In this document: positions 57,223 through 64,000 of the stretch, in pieces
Layout of the letters: each line of letters begins with the position of its first letter
Numbering within the stretch: position 1 is the stretch's first letter
Assembly (NCBI GenBank): GCA_951812395.1
Contig: CATOSD010000001.1
Coordinates: forward strand, 2,143,108-2,207,107
Origin: an uncultured Dehalococcoidia bacterium
GTDB lineage: Bacteria; Chloroflexota; Dehalococcoidia; Lucifugimonadales; CATOSD01
Reading direction: 5' to 3'
DNA: 64,000 nt
Program-made: the position numbers and the translations under genes
The notes under the pieces: generated by a model
Told to the model about the DNA's origin: nothing
Seen by the model: only the letters and a program-made list of their open reading frames with translations
Databases searched by the model: none

Positions 57223-59367
57223 TTATGGCCGCCGCTTGCGGCGAAACATCGCCGCTAACCCGAGCGGCGCGGCCAGCAATACAAGGTTGGCCACTGCCGT
57301 TAGCGCCGACGGCTCGCCGGCCGGACGCCCGCATCCTCCGCCGGAGTCTGCATTCTCCAGGGCGAGCGGTGGGACTGTCGCGGCTGGCCTCTCGGTCGGC
57401 GCAGGTGTAGCGCGCTCGACTACGGGCGCAGTGGGCGTGGACGTGACGGTCGGTGTGAAAGTCGGCGTAGGGGCCACCGTGGCCGCGGCCGTCGGCGTTG
57501 TCGTTTCAGAAGGTGACGGTTTTGGAGTTGCAGTGGGCATCGCCGCCGGTGAGGGTGTGTGACTGGGTGCGATAGTGGGCGTGTGCGTGGTACGGGGAGT
57601 CGGCGTGGGCGAAGCGGTGGGCGCCGGCGTGTACGTGGGCGCCGGCGTTGGAGTCAGAGTCGCGATTCGCCTGACCACCGGAATCGGAGTTGGAGTCGGT
57701 GTGATAGTCGGTGTCGGCTCCGGTGTGGGACGCATTCTGCGGGCCGCATTTGGCACAGAGGTATCACTGGGCGTCAAGGCTGGCACCAGCGCGGTGGACA
57801 CGCCCACGACCCTGTCGCCCGATGGCCCGTAGTAACGCAGGCGCAGCTTGTCGCCGCCGGCGTCCACCAGCACCCTACCGTCCCCTTCCACCGCGGCGAC
57901 GTCCGCCTTAAGCTCAACCGAGCCCCTGAACACGGACGAGTCGACGGCCGTGTCGCTGTCCTCGGTGCTCACAACCTCCACCAGCGCCGCCCACTCGCCC
58001 GCCGGGTCTGCGCGGCTCGAGACGCGGGCGCGCTGGGACGACACTGGATGGGTGTCGTGGCCGTGGAAGTAGAATGGCAGCTCGACGGTGCTGGCGCTCG
58101 TGAGAACGGGGATGTCAATCGTGACATCTCCCTCGTGAAACTCCGTGACGTGGTGTTCGCTACCGTTGACCGTGGCGAGCCACGGGCCGCCCAGCCAGGG
58201 AATCGGTATCGGCTCCACCGGCGTGTCCGCGGTCGACACGAATCCGCAGCCGGAGCCGAATCCCCGGTAGGCTGCCGGCGCCGGTTCGCCGGTGAAGATG
58301 TTCCAGTTGGTTAGAAAGTCCCACTTCACGCCGTCTGGCAGCGCGTCAGCCCACCTCACCTTGCACGACGACAATCGGTTCAGACCCTGGTCCGTCACGT
58401 CGAACACGGCGCTCTGTCCGGGCAGGAAGGAGGGCTGGGAGAAGGCTATGTTCGGCAGCGGCGTGGCGGTGGGCGTGGGTGTCGGTGTGGGGGACGGCGG
58501 AAGGCTCCCGACCTTTGCGGACATGGTGCTTACCGCCGTCTTCCCAGACGGCCCGTAGTATGTGAGCATCACCACGTCGCCCGCGCCGTCCACCCGCACG
58601 ACGCCGTCCCCCTCCACGGCGGCTACGCCCGCCCTCAGCTCGACCGAGCCTCTGAACACGTTTGACATGACCGCCGGCCTGCTGTCCGTGGTGCTTGTGA
58701 CTTCCACAAGCACCGCCCACTCGCCCACGGGGTCCGCGACGCTCGTCACACGCACGCGCTGTGCCGACGCCGCGTAGCTGTTCTGTGCATGGAAGTAGAA
58801 CGGAATCTCGACGGTGCTGGTGCTCGCTACGTCAGTGCTCAACGCGGTATCGCCGGCAAACTCGTCGTCGGCGTAGAACTCCGCTATCACGCTCTCCACT
58901 CCGTTGACGGTAGCGGCCCAAGACTCGCCTCCCAGATCGGGCATGTCCTCGAGAGGCGTGATGGAATTCGACGCGAAGCCGCAGCTGGAGCCGTGGCCCT
59001 GAAACGCCGGCGGCGCAGGCGCACCGGTGAAGATGTTCCAATAGGTGGACGTGTCCCATGTCTCGCCTTCGGGATCGGCGTCTACCCACGTGGCGGTGCA
59101 CGAGAAGAGGGTATCGAGACTGGGGTCAACAACGTGGAAGACGGCAGTCTGACCGGGGTCGAAGGATAGTTGGGAGAAGGAGGCCTGGGACTGGAGAGAC
59201 TGGGAGGGTGGTGAAGCAAAGAGGTCCGGGGAGGTTATGAGGAAGTAAGCTAAGGCGACGGAGGCGAGGCCGAGCGTCCCGATGCGCCATAATGATAACG
59301 GACTCCCGTCTCGCGAGCCTGGTGAGGAATCGTCCTGCGGGGGTAACGGTGTTGCCGGCAGAGTCAT
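57223..59367 (-). CDS. Surface protein with duplicated domain, Pro/Thr-rich stalk and C-terminal anchor
   Basis: 714 aa. One hydrophobic segment near residues 28-45 looks like an uncleaved or late signal. Two copies of a roughly 215-residue domain follow (about 55-270 and 305-525), each starting with F-x-PGQ-AVF-V-D, containing YWNIFTGAPAPPAFQGHGS or NWNIFTGEPAPAAYRGFGSG with two conserved Cys, and ending YYGPSG. Then comes a low-complexity PTPTPT-type stalk (about 540-665). The tail has SGGGCGRPAGEP, a hydrophobic helix and RRKRRP, the plan of C-terminal sorting or anchoring signals. I do not recognise the repeated domain. It probably projects from the cell surface. Confidence 0.7.
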   Translation of the reverse strand: MTLPATPLPPQDDSSPGSRDGSPLSLWRIGTLGLASVALAYFLITSPDLFASPPSQSLQSQASFSQLSFDPGQTAVFHVVDPSLDTLFSCTATWVDADPEGETWDTSTYWNIFTGAPAPPAFQGHGSSCGFASNSITPLEDMPDLGGESWAATVNGVESVIAEFYADDEFAGDTALSTDVASTSTVEIPFYFHAQNSYAASAQRVRVTSVADPVGEWAVLVEVTSTTDSRPAVMSNVFRGSVELRAGVAAVEGDGVVRVDGAGDVVMLTYYGPSGKTAVSTMSAKVGSLPPSPTPTPTPTATPLPNIAFSQPSFLPGQSAVFDVTDQGLNRLSSCKVRWADALPDGVKWDFLTNWNIFTGEPAPAAYRGFGSGCGFVSTADTPVEPIPIPWLGGPWLATVNGSEHHVTEFHEGDVTIDIPVLTSASTVELPFYFHGHDTHPVSSQRARVSSRADPAGEWAALVEVVSTEDSDTAVDSSVFRGSVELKADVAAVEGDGRVLVDAGGDKLRLRYYGPSGDRVVGVSTALVPALTPSDTSVPNAARRMRPTPEPTPTITPTPTPIPVVRRIATLTPTPAPTYTPAPTASPTPTPRTTHTPTIAPSHTPSPAAMPTATPKPSPSETTTPTAAATVAPTPTFTPTVTSTPTAPVVERATPAPTERPAATVPPLALENADSGGGCGRPAGEPSALTAVANLVLLAAPLGLAAMFRRKRRP

Positions 59368-59459
59368 CCCGCGCCGTCACAGAGCGCATAATCAGACATG
59401 CGTGCCGCCTCGATCTTTGTTGTCGCACACCAACTGTGGGAAAGCGAATCCGGGTCGGG

Positions 59460-59488
59460 ATAGTATAGTGTTGGGGCAAAGGTGTCAA
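59460..59488 (-). promoter_or_regulatory. Promoter of the surface-protein gene
   Basis: On the minus strand TTGACA (59488-59483), 17 bases, TACTAT (59465-59460), about 93 bp before the ATG at 59,367. A TATACT two bases nearer is an alternative -10 with a 15-base spacer. Confidence 0.55.
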
Positions 59489-59533
59489 CCGCAGTTACCG
59501 AGAAGTAACTGTTCAGACTTCGTGAGTGCCAAG

Positions 59534-59573
59534 TGTCCCTTTCCCCTCGCAGGGGGAAGGTTAGGATGCTGGT
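59534..59573 (-). repeat. REP-like hairpin repeat, inverted orientation
   Basis: The reverse complement reads CACCAGCATCCTAACCTTCC then CCCTGCGAGGGGAAAGGGAC, very close to the family consensus. It lies in the roughly 430-bp divergent gap between the surface-protein gene and the inositol-phosphate synthase remnant, where a terminator is not needed, so termination cannot be the family's only role. Confidence 0.7.
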
Positions 59574-59687
59574 GTAGGCCCACTATCCAGAACAGTCTCA
59601 CCGACTCTGAACAGTTACACCGACAATTGTCGCGCTTGGAGAAGGCCGCGGCGGCCGGTCCGTTTGCTTGAATCGCCGGTTTGTTGA

Positions 59688-59696
59688 TGCTAGAAT
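59688..59696 (+). promoter_or_regulatory. Extended -10 box upstream of the inositol-phosphate synthase remnant
   Basis: TG-C-TAGAAT at 59688-59696 followed by CGG, the same box as before ppcA and mutS2. It is about 108 bp upstream of TTG 59804, so the broken gene and the lipid genes after it may still be transcribed. Confidence 0.4.
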
Positions 59697-59803
59697 CGGC
59701 GCTGCCAGAGTTCTGCCTTGGTGGCGTTTCACAAGGTCCTGGCGCGCGCCGAGCGGCCACAGTAGCGCCTCGCGGGGCTTCACTAGTAGAGGAGACTAGC
59801 GGA

Positions 59804-60868
59804 TTGGGACAGATTAGCGTTGCCATCATTGGCGTGGGAAACTGCGCCTCGTGGCCGGTGCATGGCGTTCACAAGTACGCGAATGCCACCTACGACCAGA
59901 CTATCCCCGGCCTTACGCACCCGCTATTGGGAGAGTACGGCATAGGGGATATCAACTCTGTCGACGCCCTGGACATCGACGCGAACAAGGTGGGCCTGGA
60001 CCTCTCCAAAGCGATATTCGCAGAACCGAACAAAACGATCAAGTTTCAGGACGTGCCGAACCTGGGAATCCCGGTGCAGCGCGGCATGACACACGACGGC
60101 ATCGGCAAGTACATGTCCAGCGTCATCACAAAAGCGCCGGGGCCGACGGATGACGTGGCCGGCCTGCTACGTGAGCGCGAGGTTGACGTGGAAGTCTACT
60201 ACCTGCCGGTCGGCTCCGAAGAGGCGACCAAGTGGTAAGTCGAGCAGGTGCTCGCCGCCAAGTGCGCGTTCATCAACTGTATCCACGTGTTCATCGCGGG
60301 CGGGGCCGGCAGCCACTGGCAACGGCGATTCATCGAAGCCGGCGCGCCAATCATCGGCGACGACATCAAGTCGCAGGTCGGCGCGACGATCGGCCATCGT
60401 GTACAGACGAGACTGTCTATGGATCGCGGCGTGGACCTGGAGCGCTCCTACCAACTCAACTTCGGCGGCAATTCCGACTTCCTGAACATGAAAGAACAGG
60501 AGCGCCTGGAATCCAAGAAGACATCCAAGACAGGCTCGGTGACTTCACAAGCCGACCACGACATCGAGCAGAGCGACGTGCGCATCGGCCCAAGCGACTA
60601 CGTGGAATGGCTCTCCGACCGCAAGTGGTGCGGCATAAGGACGGAAGGCAACAGCCTAGGCGACGTGCCGGTCAACCTGTAGCTGAAGCTCGAAGTGTGG
60701 GACAGCCCAAAATCCGCTGGCGTTGTGATAGACGCCATAAGATGCGCCAAGATTGCCAAGGACAGGGGAATTGCGGCGCCTATAATTGGAACGTCGGCTT
60801 ACTTCATGAAGTCGCCGCCCGTCCAGTACACTGACGACGAGGCAAGGCAGATGGTCGATAACTCATAG
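59804..60868 (+). pseudogene. ino1: myo-Inositol-1-phosphate synthase with two in-frame stop codons
   Basis: In one continuous frame 59804-60868 encodes a full-length Ino1 (354 codons), which makes inositol 1-phosphate from glucose 6-phosphate. Motifs: VAIIGVGNCASWPVHGVHKY (NAD site), [117 protein letters not shown] at 60236-60238 replaces a residue that is Tyr in homologues (KF/W-Y), and TAG at 60680-60682 replaces Glu (VNLE-KLEVW). Each is one base from a sense codon and there is no frameshift. TTG 59804 after GAGGAGA is the likely start. Downstream lipid genes are intact. Probably a young pseudogene, or assembly errors. Confidence 0.85.
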
Positions 60869-61017
60869 TAGGGCACATCGAGTGATGCGGGCACTTCCGA
60901 TGTTCGTGGCGCCTTCCGGGCCGTAGGCGCCTGCCTGCCGCCCAGTTCACGAATAGGCCCGCCAACATGGACACCAGGGGGTACCGGCCTTATGACCACG
61001 GTCGCGGGCCGCGGCGT

Positions 61018-62154
61018 ATGAAGATTGCATTCGTATCGCCCTACGATCACGCCGTTCCGGGCGGCGTCTCGGTTCACATCAACAAGCTCTCCGGCCAGTT
61101 CCGTGAGTGGGGCCACAGCGTGCGCGTGATTGCCCCTTGCTCCGCGCCCCAAACAATCGAAGACGAGGACTTTATCCCTATGGGCAGGCCCGTGTCCGTG
61201 CCCAGCGGCGGCTCCATCGCCCGCGTCTCCTTCTCGGTCTGGCTCCAGCCACGCATCAAGGATATGCTTCAACGAGAGAAGTTTGACGTTGTACATTTGC
61301 ACGAGCCATTCTCCGGGTTCTTGCCGTTGAACGTCCTCAGCCAAACGGCGGCGATGGGCACGCCCAACGTGGGCACCTTTCACTCCTTCCAGGGCACCTG
61401 GCTCTACCACGTGGGCGTCAAGCGCGTGGTAATGCGGCATTTCCGGATGCTGCAGGGTCGCATAGCCGTATCTCCTCCTGCACACCGGTATATCAGCGGC
61501 CACTTCCCCGCCGCGTATCGCATCATCCCTAATGGCATCGACGTAGACGAGTTCGCCACCGCCGAACCCTTTCCCCACCTCAGGGATGGCATGATCAATC
61601 TGCTGTTCGTGGGACGGCTGGAAAAGCGCAAGGGGCTGAAGTACCTACTGAGCGCGTTCAGCAGGCTGAAGTGGGACTGGCCCAATCTGCGTCTCCTGGT
61701 CGTCGGCGCTGGCAATCCGGATGAAGACTCCTACCGGATCATGGGTGAGCGTAACCTGAAAGACGTGGAGTTTCTTGGCAGAGTGTCGGACGAGGACAAG
61801 GCCAGGTACTTCAAGTCCGCGGACATATTCTGCTCGCCTGCCACGGGCAGGGAGAGCTTCGGAATCGTGCTCCTCGAGGCTATGGCCGCGGGCAAGCCGG
61901 TGGTGGCCACTAACATTGACGGCTACGCAAGCGTTGTAACCCATGAGGAGGAGGGCCTTCTCGTCGAGCCCAAGAGCGACGACGCGCTCGCCGACGCCAT
62001 ATCGTCCCTACTCGAGGCACCGCAACTTCGCGACTCGCTTGCTGAGCGGGGGCGAATGAAGGCGAACGATTACAGGTGGGAGATTGTCGCAGGCAAGGTG
62101 ATGGATTACTATGAGGCGTTGCTGGAGTCGCGCCAGCCGGCCATGGTCCGTTAG
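61018..62154 (+). CDS. GT4 glycosyltransferase, PimA-like
   Basis: 378 aa. GT-B enzyme using a nucleotide sugar. The N-terminal domain starts MKIAFVSPYDHAVPGGVSVH with the acceptor-site Gly-Gly loop, then VVHLHEPFSGFLPLNVLSQT and GTFHSFQGTWLYHVG. The donor domain has LLFVGRLEKRKGLKYLLSAF, DIFCSPATGRESFGIVLLEA (the E-x7-E motif) and GKPVVATNIDGY. It resembles PimA, which adds mannose to phosphatidylinositol. Placement between Ino1 and a CDP-alcohol phosphatidyltransferase supports that role. The start MKIAFVSPYD is typical; ATG 60967 would add 17 residues. Confidence 0.85.
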   Translation: MKIAFVSPYDHAVPGGVSVHINKLSGQFREWGHSVRVIAPCSAPQTIEDEDFIPMGRPVSVPSGGSIARVSFSVWLQPRIKDMLQREKFDVVHLHEPFSGFLPLNVLSQTAAMGTPNVGTFHSFQGTWLYHVGVKRVVMRHFRMLQGRIAVSPPAHRYISGHFPAAYRIIPNGIDVDEFATAEPFPHLRDGMINLLFVGRLEKRKGLKYLLSAFSRLKWDWPNLRLLVVGAGNPDEDSYRIMGERNLKDVEFLGRVSDEDKARYFKSADIFCSPATGRESFGIVLLEAMAAGKPVVATNIDGYASVVTHEEEGLLVEPKSDDALADAISSLLEAPQLRDSLAERGRMKANDYRWEIVAGKVMDYYEALLESRQPAMVR

Positions 62155-62213
62155 CGGATGCCTTGCTCGTCCCGAACGAGGCCCCGCGTAGGGCAGCCCG
62201 TGAGCCGCCTCCC

Positions 62214-62810
62214 ATGAGAAGGGATGACGCCCGGAAAGCCATCACGCGCTACTTCGAGATGCCGGCGGCCGCAGCGCTCTCCCGCGTCGGCCTCGGGCCA
62301 AACGCCGTTACTTTGCTGGGTCTGGCGATCGCCGGAGTCAGCGCGTACCTCATCGCGGCAGGCAGTCTGCTGGCGGGCGGCATTGTGCTGCTAGCGTCGG
62401 GCGTGTTTGATATGCTGGACGGCGCGTTGGCGCGGAGCACTGGCAGAGCCACAAAGTTCGGCGCCCTGCTCGACTCGGTGGTGGACCGGTTTTCCGAAGC
62501 GCTGGTGCTGTTGGGGCTACTCATCCACTACACGCAGCGGGGACCGGAATGGGGAGCGGCGCTTGTATACGCCGCGCTCGTCGGCTCGCTCATGGTCAGT
62601 TACCTCAGGGCGCGCTCCGAGGGTCTGGGCATAGAGTGCAAGGTTGGACTAATGCAGCGACCCGAGCGTGTGGTGGTGCTGGGCGTGGGACTTGTCGCCG
62701 GGCACTGGCTCCCCGAGGCCACCCTGGCCGCGCTTGCTGCCATCGCCGCGCTGACGCTGCTCACGATGTGCCAGAGGATCGCGCACTCGTGGCGTACGCT
62801 GGGAGACTAG
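62214..62810 (+). CDS. CDP-alcohol phosphatidyltransferase (phosphatidylinositol-phosphate synthase-like)
   Basis: About 198 aa, six hydrophobic helices. The family signature D-G-x2-A-R-x8-G-x3-D-x3-D is intact: DMLDGALARSTGRATKFGAL then LDSVVDR. These enzymes join an alcohol phosphate to CDP-diacylglycerol in the membrane. With Ino1 and a PimA-like gene beside it, inositol 1-phosphate is the probable acceptor, giving phosphatidylinositol phosphate. ATG 62214 is favoured; TTG 62163 would add 17 residues. A strong stem-loop follows the stop by 10 bp. Confidence 0.87.
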   Translation: MRRDDARKAITRYFEMPAAAALSRVGLGPNAVTLLGLAIAGVSAYLIAAGSLLAGGIVLLASGVFDMLDGALARSTGRATKFGALLDSVVDRFSEALVLLGLLIHYTQRGPEWGAALVYAALVGSLMVSYLRARSEGLGIECKVGLMQRPERVVVLGVGLVAGHWLPEATLAALAAIAALTLLTMCQRIAHSWRTLGD

Positions 62811-62820
62811 GAATAGAGGG

Positions 62821-62871
62821 GAAGATCAGACGCGAAGCGCGCGTCCTTCAGATCTTCCCAGTATTCTTTTA
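62821..62871 (+). terminator. Long stem-loop with T-rich tail between lipid cluster and disulfide oxidoreductase
   Basis: GAAGATC (62821-62827) pairs with GATCTTC (62851-62857) and, inside, GACGCG (62829-62834) pairs with CGCGTC (62840-62845). The tail reads TATTCTTTTA. It is a convincing intrinsic terminator for the lipid genes and lies 48 bp before the next start, so it could also work as an attenuator. Confidence 0.65.
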
Positions 62872-62904
62872 TCGGATCGTGGAGCACGACAAAAGGACTT
62901 TGAG

Positions 62905-63612
62905 ATGCCAATACTCCGAGAGCAGGACAGGGACGCGGTAAAGAGCAAGCTCGACCTCGAGCTGAAGGGCGAGGTGAAACTAACACTCTATACCAAGAAC
63001 GAGCTGGGCGGTTTGTACATTCCCGGCCGCGAGTGCCAGACTTGCTCGTCCGCTCAACAGCTTCTCCATGAGGTGTGCGAGCTGTCGCCGAAGCTTGATC
63101 TCGACGTTGTGGACTTCTACGCCGACCAGCAACAGGCCGCGGAGGACGGCATCAGCCGGATCCCCGCCATAATCGTCAGCCGCAACGGCGAGAAAAACGT
63201 GCGCTTCTACGGCCTGCCCTCCGGCATGGAGTTTCCCGTGCTGCTCGAAACGATTATTACGTCTTCCGCCAAGCGTAGCCCCCTTGCGCTCGAAACGCGC
63301 CGTGCCCTCAAGGGCCTGAAGCAGGACGTTCACCTGCAGGTGTTCGTAACGCCGTCTTGACAGTACTGCCCTTCAGTGGCCCGTGTGGCCCATGCCATGG
63401 CGATAGAGAGCGGCAAAGTGACCGCTGACGTGGTGGAGATACAGGAGTTTCCAGCCCTGGCCCAGATGTACGGTGTCCGGGGCGTGCCAATGACCGTCGT
63501 AAACGGCTCGGTGGCGTTCAGCGGAGCGGTCACCGAGGAGGAAGTCCTGTCGCGCCTGCTCGAAGCGGTGAGCGAACAAGATGACGGCGGAGAGGACCGG
63601 GATGCCGACTAA
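62905..63612 (+). CDS. Two-domain protein disulfide oxidoreductase with UxxC active site (selenoprotein)
   Basis: Reading through TGA 63358-63360 gives 235 aa with two thioredoxin folds, the plan of the PDO (glutaredoxin-like) family of thermophiles. Domain 1 has the motif C44-Q-T-C47 in IPGRECQTCSSAQQLL and cis-Pro in ISRIPAIIV, then VRFYGLPSGMEF. Domain 2 has VFVTPS-U152-QYC-PSVARVAHAMA, where homologues read VFVTPTCPYCP: UGA replaces exactly the first, attacking Cys. The cis-Pro loop VRGVPMTVVNG and the end of the fold follow in frame to TAA 63610-63612. AAGGA lies upstream of ATG 62905. It should reduce or exchange disulfides; Sec would raise nucleophilicity. Conventional calling would split it into 62905-63360 and 63376-63612. 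The next gene overlaps its end. Confidence 0.88.
63376..63393 (+). promoter_or_regulatory. Candidate bacterial SECIS hairpin after the UGA of the disulfide oxidoreductase
   Basis: GGCC (63378-63381) pairs with GGCC (63387-63390) around the loop CGTGT, with possible extension by U63377-A63392 and G63376-U63393 if C63391 bulges. The loop starts 22 nt after the UGA, the same distance as in the SelW-like gene, and contains GU. Judged by eye only. Confidence 0.5.
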
Positions 63613-64000
63613 GGGTAGCCCTCGACCCCGCCTCTGGGTGCTGGCCGTGGTGGGCATCGTCGTTCTGGCAGCTATGCTGGCCCTCTCGGTGCTTTCCCCC
63701 TTCGCCGGAGGCGTTCTCGCACAGAACGGGCCGATTCGCCTGATGTCGACAGAGGTCACCAGCGAGTTCCCTCAGGGCATCCGATTTCGCGTGAGCCTGG
63801 AGTCTGACAACGACATCGACTCCGTGAGCGTCAGATTCCAGACGGGCACCGAACCGCGCAAGTCCTACGACTACCTGGACCTTGAGGAGTCCGGCGACCT
63901 CGTGGACGGCGAGCTGCTTTGGCGCACTAACACCACCGCGAAGTTCATCCCGCCGGGTACGCTGATCACCTACAACTTCGAGATTGAGGACATCGAGGGC
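63602..64000 (+). CDS. Secreted or anchored protein, 5' part only (possibly peptidase MA-like)
   Basis: The frame opens at ATG 63602, overlapping the previous gene by 11 bp, and is still open at the window edge (133 codons seen). Residues 10-40 (RLWVLAVVGIVVLAAMLALS) are a signal-anchor. The next part (GIRFRVSLESDNDIDSVSVR, then IPPGTLITYNFEIEDIEG) is beta-rich and resembles the N-terminal region of peptidase MA-like proteins of Chloroflexota, which begin with an Ig-like module before a zinc-protease domain. The catalytic part would lie beyond the window, so the family call is weak. Overlap with the disulfide oxidoreductase gene suggests co-translation. Confidence 0.6.
   Translation, partial: MPTKGSPRPRLWVLAVVGIVVLAAMLALSVLSPFAGGVLAQNGPIRLMSTEVTSEFPQGIRFRVSLESDNDIDSVSVRFQTGTEPRKSYDYLDLEESGDLVDGELLWRTNTTAKFIPPGTLITYNFEIEDIEG

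Noticed and set aside
57500-57760. CRISPR-like or tandem DNA repeat suggested by GGCGTAGG/GGTGTGGG repetition
   Set aside because: This is the DNA of the Pro/Thr-rich stalk of the minus-strand surface protein; there are no constant repeats with unique spacers.
59804-60868. Recoding of TAA and TAG in ino1, by analogy with the two UGA genes
   Set aside because: Two different stop codons stand for two different residues and both codons end other genes in the window normally; nonsense mutation or sequence error is simpler.

Overview
The window looks like a high-GC bacterial chromosome, most plausibly a Chloroflexota member of the Dehalococcoidia/SAR202 type. This is inferred from gene content: several CaiB/BaiF CoA-transferases (two of them tandem fusions), an acyl-CoA dehydrogenase, an archaeal-type PEP carboxylase, a two-domain protein disulfide oxidoreductase, a membrane glycosyltransferase with PA14 domains and a phosphatidylinositol-type lipid cluster. 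There is no rRNA or other direct phylogenetic marker. Four tRNA genes are present and no CRISPR array was seen.

Layout. 1-4,100: two hypothetical genes, the second clipped by a complete IS5-family element with recoverable ends; then a repeat-rich stretch, a glycosylase remnant and a short SelW/Rdx-family selenoprotein gene interrupted by an in-frame UGA. 4,200-16,400: housekeeping and metabolic genes (CoA-transferase, glycosyltransferase, cupin, dienelactone hydrolase, PEP carboxylase, ion channel, HAD dehalogenase, XRE regulator, SDR, START-like and VOC proteins). 16,690-17,330: first copy of a non-coding element of about 650 bp. 17,500-24,400: mutS2, DUF192, fmt, amidase and dinB. 24,540-25,870: a complete IS4-type element inserted in a REP-like hairpin. 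25,900-34,830: two reverse-strand operons, one acyl-CoA dehydrogenase plus CoA-transferases, the other PAC2, MoxR ATPase, cytochrome P450 and aspartic protease. 34,900-43,840: SDR, ThuA-like, aroE, aroK-aroB fusion, TauE/SafE, tgt and dxs. 43,860-47,540: two inverted copies of the 650-bp element bracket one large PLD-nuclease/P-loop NTPase gene beside tRNA-Gly. 47,800-59,400: MFS, TlpA, Uma2, TPP enzyme, CapA, infA, zinc ribbon, DUF362, three tRNAs, phosphatase and a surface protein. 59,700-64,000: inositol-phosphate synthase broken by two stop codons, PimA-like glycosyltransferase, CDP-alcohol phosphatidyltransferase, a UxxC disulfide oxidoreductase gene and a truncated secreted-protein gene.

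The two points I consider most notable are: (1) two separate thioredoxin-fold genes in which a UGA replaces a redox-motif cysteine and each UGA is followed, at the same distance, by a GGCC-N5-GGCC hairpin, indicating selenocysteine coding; (2) a PLD-nuclease/NTPase gene enclosed by inverted copies of a non-coding element with terminal inverted repeats next to a tRNA gene, a candidate mobile defence cassette. A family of hairpin repeats near gene ends and several well-formed sigma70-like promoters can also be read.
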